Below are positions 59,993 through 64,000 of a DNA stretch of 64,000 nt, piece after piece. The position numbers were made by a program, and so were the translations under genes. Location: NCBI GenBank assembly GCA_003508835.1, contig PUFA01000003.1, positions 10,393,501 through 10,457,500 on the forward strand, read 5' to 3'. The first letter of the stretch is position 1. Every line of letters starts with the position of its first letter. The notes below the pieces were generated by a model, which was given only the letters and a program-made list of their open reading frames with translations, was not told the DNA's origin and searched no databases. Origin of the DNA: Eonycteris spelaea. Taxonomy: Eukaryota; Chordata; Mammalia; Chiroptera; Pteropodidae.

Positions 59993-60121
59993 CTTCTTCT
60001 GTATCATCCTCCAGGTCTGCCAGAGTTGGTGCATTAGGAAGTGAGTACATGGAAGACTGGTTGAGTTGAGTCAGTTTTGCGATGCTGTTAATTGCCATGC
60101 TGCCCAATGGAATAGTATGCT
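59993..60121 (-). CDS. TPGS2: TPGS2 coding exon (2 nt + 42 codons + 1 nt)
   Basis: Minus strand: acceptor TTCCCATAG, donor GAAG/GTACCT at 59993-59992. AG completes Glu with the G of the previous exon, then HTIPLGSMAINSIAKLTQL, NQSSMYSLPNAPTLADLEDD and TEE, with a final G. It is highly conserved with human TPGS2 (EHIIPLGSMAINSISKLTQL). It belongs to the SUKH-like domain, which mediates protein contacts. No lesions. Confidence 0.96.
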
Positions 60122-62119
60122 CTATGGGAACATTAAAAAGGAAAATTACATGGAGTAGCAGCCTAGTTACCATGGTCATCAGTAGGGCTTCTGCTTAAGT
60201 GACCTAAGCCCAGCTATTGTTTGATTCCAGGGCTGAGGAATCTGATGGAAAGTGGAGGGAAGAGAGTCAATGCACTACATGTTCTAAAGCACTAAACTTT
60301 CGTGCGAAAAAAGCAACGGGACGAAGAGTCCTCACTACATGTGTTAGGGCAGGGAATCGAAAAACTTTAAAAAGGGGATGCTCAAAAGGAACTGGGAGAC
60401 TAGGATAGCGGCCCTGATTAAGTCCTAAGGACTTAAACATGTTTTTGCTCCTCTTTCCCTGCATGAAGGGTTATACTTTCCAAAGGCGTAACAGCTTTGA
60501 TTATAAAACTGACCCCTTCTACTCTCCTTGTTATAAGCTTTCACAATGGAAAGTATTTCTCCCTCTACTTCATATTTCCTTATTCAGTGCAGAGAACCTG
60601 GCAGACTGCTTGCTTGAGTCCAGTCTTCTGTGATTAGGGTATAAATAAACAGGTAGAGTGTACATTTTCCTTATCTATTTTACAGAATCCTTGTAATATA
60701 GGGTGGTGGACATAGGATGGCACACATAGACTTAGACATCTGACTGCTAAAAAGCTAGAATGGCTGAGGCAGCAAAACAGATGGTATATAGATCATGGGA
60801 CATCTAAGAAGACCACTAAAGAGGTAAACACCAGAAGCTGCCTCCGCTAGCTTTTCTGTTACTGATTTCAGATATCCAGTAAGGAATGGGTATGGTAATG
60901 GAGATATAGATAGGAAGATGGGTTGGGAGGATTAAAATGGAAAAGTATTGTAGTAATGAAGAGGGATTCATTCATAAAATCTTCATGGAACATTTCTTTT
61001 CTGAGGCAGGCTTGTGAAGGGGCTAGCATAACTCCGTGATGTGGGCAAGGGAGAATTGACAGCCAGTCTAGTCTCTGTCTATTCTCTGTTGCTACAGACT
61101 CCAAAGGCATGGCCATGCTACAAAGGAGGGGTCTCATACTGGTGATGAGAATGGTTTCTAAGGTACTGGAGGAAATGATTCTAACTAAAAGTTCATGGTA
61201 AATGCTCAGTAGTAAGCTATAAAAAGTGCCTTTGCTCATATGTGAGAAACAGGACAGCTTTGTTAACACCAATAAAAGGGAAACTCAGGAGGCAGAGGCA
61301 AAGGAGGGGAGAAGTCAGTTTTCCAGATTTACTGTGCAACAGAAGTTAATGCATTCTCACAGACAGCATGGAGAGATACAGGGTGCTTTGAGGACCAAAG
61401 TAGGTCTGCAGATGTGGCTGGAGTCTGGAGGCAATAAAGGCCTCCTGGAGATAGGAAGTCTGTGCCAAGAATGGGCTGGACTCCAGTGGCTAGACAAAGA
61501 TTTCCTAGCCTCTGTCTACACAGTACCTGAAACCCTGATATGCACCAAGTGGTGAGCTCCTACTTCCGCAACACAAAAGCCTGTCCTGGACATATTTAAT
61601 ACTAAAGATAACTGCCTACAAACTGAGGTGGTTGGTGACTTAGGCTGAAAATGTGTGAAGGAGAGAAGGAAAGGCTCTGTCTGGTCTGAGGGTCAGAGCC
61701 CTGGAGCCTTCACTATGCTGGGAATGAAGGAAGGAGCCCCTCTTATGACCACCATCAGCTGTAACTGTAGCTCACCCTGAGGACACTGCTCTGAAGTAGA
61801 GTCCTCAGAGGCTTTAAGTTTGAGGTGGCTCAGGATTTGTGTAGTGAACAATTTTTTCCTCTACCTCATTCTAATAGGAGGCCTCTAAATTGAGCTTCCA
61901 GTTAAGTACTTGGCTGGACTCTGGCACAGGCAGGGGCAGGTGTGTGTGTGAAGTAGTGATGCTGTTAGCTCTGGTCACAGCTTCCAGAAATTGCACTTTT
62001 AGAGAATCTAGGAAAACCATCCAGATTCAAAGACTCAAAAGTTGTAAAGGCCCTCAGAGTTGTCTCATCTAACCCTTCTGGTAGGGAAAGGTACCCCTAC
62101 AGCAAAGGGGCTGACTCAC
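60122..62119 (-). other. TPGS2: TPGS2 intron (2.0 kb)
   Basis: No confidently named repeat and no splice-bounded coding stretch. Several overlapping short frames on both strands look random. Confidence 0.75.
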
Positions 62120-62206
62120 CATCTAGCTTCACACTCCATGTCATGTGGAAGCCATTGGTCATCAGTAAAAATTCTTCACATCCTCAGGCAGCACACAGTT
62201 GTTCTT
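62120..62206 (-). pseudogene. TPGS2: TPGS2 coding exon with a one-base deletion (frameshift, premature TGA)
   Basis: Minus strand: acceptor GTGATTCTAG, donor GATG/GTGAGT at 62120-62119. The first part reads KNNCVLPEDVKNFY then TGA (62164-62162). Starting one base back, the frame continues LMTNGFHMTWSVKLD(E), which joins the next exon in phase. The exon is 87 nt where the two phases require 88, so one base is missing at about 62165. The motif LPEDVKNFY-LMTNGF is the hallmark of SUKH (SMI1/KNR4) proteins and of TPGS2. The rest of the gene is intact, so an assembly error or recent mutation is more likely than old decay. The two half-frames overlap by one base, C at 62165. Confidence 0.88.
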
Positions 62207-64000
62207 CTAGAATCACAAAGTAGCTGAGTGGTAAATCAGGGCTGGGAAAGAGAGCACAGGGCTATGCCTCAAAGCAACGGGGACATTATTGTGTTTCAGA
62301 TACCCTGAATGGAAGACCGTGATAATTATCTACAACTCTGTTAAAGAGTTCAGGGTCAGAATGGCAACATAGGAAGCTCCTCAACGTCCCTCCTCCCTCT
62401 GACCCCCAAATCCACAGCTACATATTGAATAATTCCCTCTGAGAGAAATCCAGAAGCTAACTGGACTCCTACATATCAGGCAAACAAGAAGAAATTCAGG
62501 TTGAAATGGATAGGAGAGCTTGATCACAATCTCACCATAATATACACCCTTGGCAGAGTGACACACAACTGGAAAGGAACTCACAACTCCCAAATTCTCC
62601 TTGAGAAGCAGTTTAGACCCCGCATCTGGCATCCCAACTTTTAAGACTTTCACCTGAGATGGGTCCCCCAAAACATCTAGTTTTAAAACCCAACGGGACT
62701 TGAGTCCAAGAGACTCACAAGGCTACAGTGGACTAAGAGACAGTTCCTAACAGGCTCACGTGGACTCGTCATGGTTATCCTTCCAGTGCCCAGTGCAGAG
62801 CAGACAAATCATCCATCTGGTAATGGGTTGTTAATATCCAAAAAATATATAAAGAACTCATACAACTCAATAAAAAAAAAAACAAAACAATCTGATAAAA
62901 AAAAGAACAGAGGAGAACTAAACAGATGTTTTTCCAAAGAAGTTATACAAATGGCCAACAGGTACATAAAAAAGTGCTCAACATCACTAATAATCAGGGA
63001 AATGCGAATCAAAACCACAATGAGCTATCACTTCATACCTGTTAGAATGTCCATTATCAAAAAGACAAAAACAACGAGTGGTGGTGAGGATACAGAGAAA
63101 GGGGAACACTGGTGCACTGTTGGTGGAGATGTAAATTGGTGCAGCCACGATGGAAAACAGTAGGAAGGTTCCTTGAAAATTAAAATTAGAGCTACCATGT
63201 GATGTAGCAATTCCACTTCTGGGTATTTATCTGAAGTGAATCAAATCACTGTCTTGAAAAGACCTATACCTTATATTCACTGCATCATTATTTACAATAG
63301 TCAAGATGTGGAAACAACCTATGTATCCTTCGATGGATGAATGTATCAAATGTGGTACATATATGCAACAGAATATTTAGCCATAAAAAAGAAGGAAATC
63401 CTGCCATTTGCGGCAACATGTATGGACCTTGAGGGCATTATGCTACATGAAATAAGTCAGAGAAAGACAAATCTGTATGATCTCGCTTATATATGGAATC
63501 TGAAAAAAGGAAAACCAAACTCATAGATACAGAAAACAGATTGGTTGTTGCCAGGGGTGGGGGAGTGGTGGGCGAAATGGGTGAAAGTAGTCAAAAAGGT
63601 ACAAACTTCTTGTCATAAAATATGTCCTGGGGATGTAAAGTACAGCATGGTGACTGTAGTTAACAATACTATATTGTGTATTTCAAAGTCGCTAAGAGTA
63701 AATCTGAAAAGTTTTCATCACAAGAAAAATAATTTATAACTGGTGATGGATATTAACTTATTGTGGTAGTCATTTCACAATACATACATACATCAGATCG
63801 TGATGCTGTGTACCTAAAACTAATACAATGTTATATGTCAATTATATCTCAATAAAAGAAACAAAAAGTCTAGCAGGCACTGGGTATGCTAATCAGAGTC
63901 ACCAGTTTGATTTCTATTTGCCTCACCTGATAAGGCAGAGTAGGTGTCTGCTCTACCATAATAAAGCCTCAGTGGAGAGCTAGCTGGAGAAGGGGCTGCC
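62207..64000 (-). other. TPGS2: TPGS2 intron (5' part, continues past the window)
   Basis: Dominated by a plus-oriented, internally deleted L1 (about 62345-63865). I searched for the preceding TPGS2 exon (expected to end ...ISSWEQ) and did not find it, so it lies beyond 64000. Confidence 0.8.
62345..63865 (+). mobile_element. L1 element with internal deletion (5' UTR joined to ORF2 3' end)
   Basis: 62345-62800 reads like a laurasiatherian L1 5' UTR ('GTCAGAATGGCAACATAGGA', 'TCCACAGCTACATATTGAAT', 'CCCCAAAACATCTAGTTTTA'). From about 62825 it switches to the ORF2 3' end ('AAAGAACTCATACAACTCAA', 'GCTCAACATCACTAATAATC', 'CACAATGAGCTATCACTTCA', 'TTTACAATAGTCAAGATGTG') and ends 'ATATCTCAATAAAAGAAAC', the typical L1 3' end. 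About 1.5 kb remain of a ~6 kb element. The reverse transcriptase region is gone, so it is inactive. Confidence 0.85.

Larger units (their letters stand above)
48562..62206 (-). other. TPGS2: TPGS2 gene, 3' part (last five coding exons)
   Basis: Minus-strand exons in transcript order: 62206-62120, 60121-59993, 51751-51638, 49925-49765 and 48792-48562. They encode about 240 residues that match the C-terminal four-fifths of tubulin polyglutamylase complex subunit 2 (about 300 residues in human). The complex (TTLL1, TPGS1, TPGS2, LRRC49, NICN1) adds glutamate chains to tubulin in neurons, cilia and centrosomes; TPGS2 is a non-catalytic subunit. All junction phases agree except that the first exon here is one base short, causing a premature TGA. 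Its tail-to-tail position next to FHOD3 matches human 18q12.2. Confidence 0.93.

Noticed and set aside
62771..63163. 130-residue plus-strand ORF, possible protein-coding gene
   Set aside because: It is the 5' UTR/ORF2 junction region of a deleted L1, without a reverse transcriptase core.
1..64000. CRISPR array, prokaryotic operon, prophage or complete endogenous provirus
   Set aside because: No regularly spaced repeats, no prokaryotic gene density, and only solo LTRs without gag/pol/env. The window is ordinary mammalian DNA with two recognisable genes.

Overview
This is a piece of a placental-mammal genome: large introns, consensus GT-AG splice sites and a background of old interspersed repeats (L1, L2, MIR, MaLR LTRs, Tigger and hAT transposons). 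I see no Alu or B1/B2 elements, so it is probably neither a primate nor a mouse-like rodent. A retroposon derived from 5S rRNA at 20485-20691 is a type described in Old World fruit bats (Pteropodidae), and several L1 ends look laurasiatherian. A fruit bat is therefore a reasonable but unproven guess. No prokaryotic-type operon, CRISPR array, or complete mobile element or provirus is present.

The + strand from 1 to about 39785 is the 3' part of FHOD3, a formin that assembles sarcomeric actin. Nine coding exons (1293 nt, 430 residues plus stop) encode most of the FH2 domain, the C-terminal linker and the DAD autoinhibitory tail. Every exon phase agrees with the next. One of them is a 24-nt microexon at 22069-22092 encoding TDEEDEVE, the muscle-specific CK2 site T(D/E)5XE. 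The last intron is 11.5 kb long and cuts through the triplet of ROCK phosphorylation sites. The transcript probably ends at an AATAAA at 39761.

The region 39786-48561 is intergenic, or partly the 3' UTR of the next gene. It holds an MLT1-type LTR, L2/MIR fragments and hAT fragments.

The - strand from 62206 down to 48562 carries the last five coding exons of TPGS2 (C18orf10), a subunit of the neuronal tubulin polyglutamylase complex. It converges tail-to-tail on FHOD3, the order known from human chromosome 18q12. Four exons are intact. The fifth, at 62120-62206, lacks one base in the conserved codons for FY-LMTNGF, which creates an in-frame TGA. This is either an assembly indel or a real lesion. 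Its 5' exons and promoter lie beyond the right edge.

The most useful observations are the FHOD3 microexon with nearby RBFOX and QKI motifs, the TPGS2 frameshift, the 5S-derived retroposon with a 14-bp target-site duplication, and an unexplained ~101-bp direct duplication 1.68 kb apart in the last FHOD3 intron. I found no new enzymatic or defence system.
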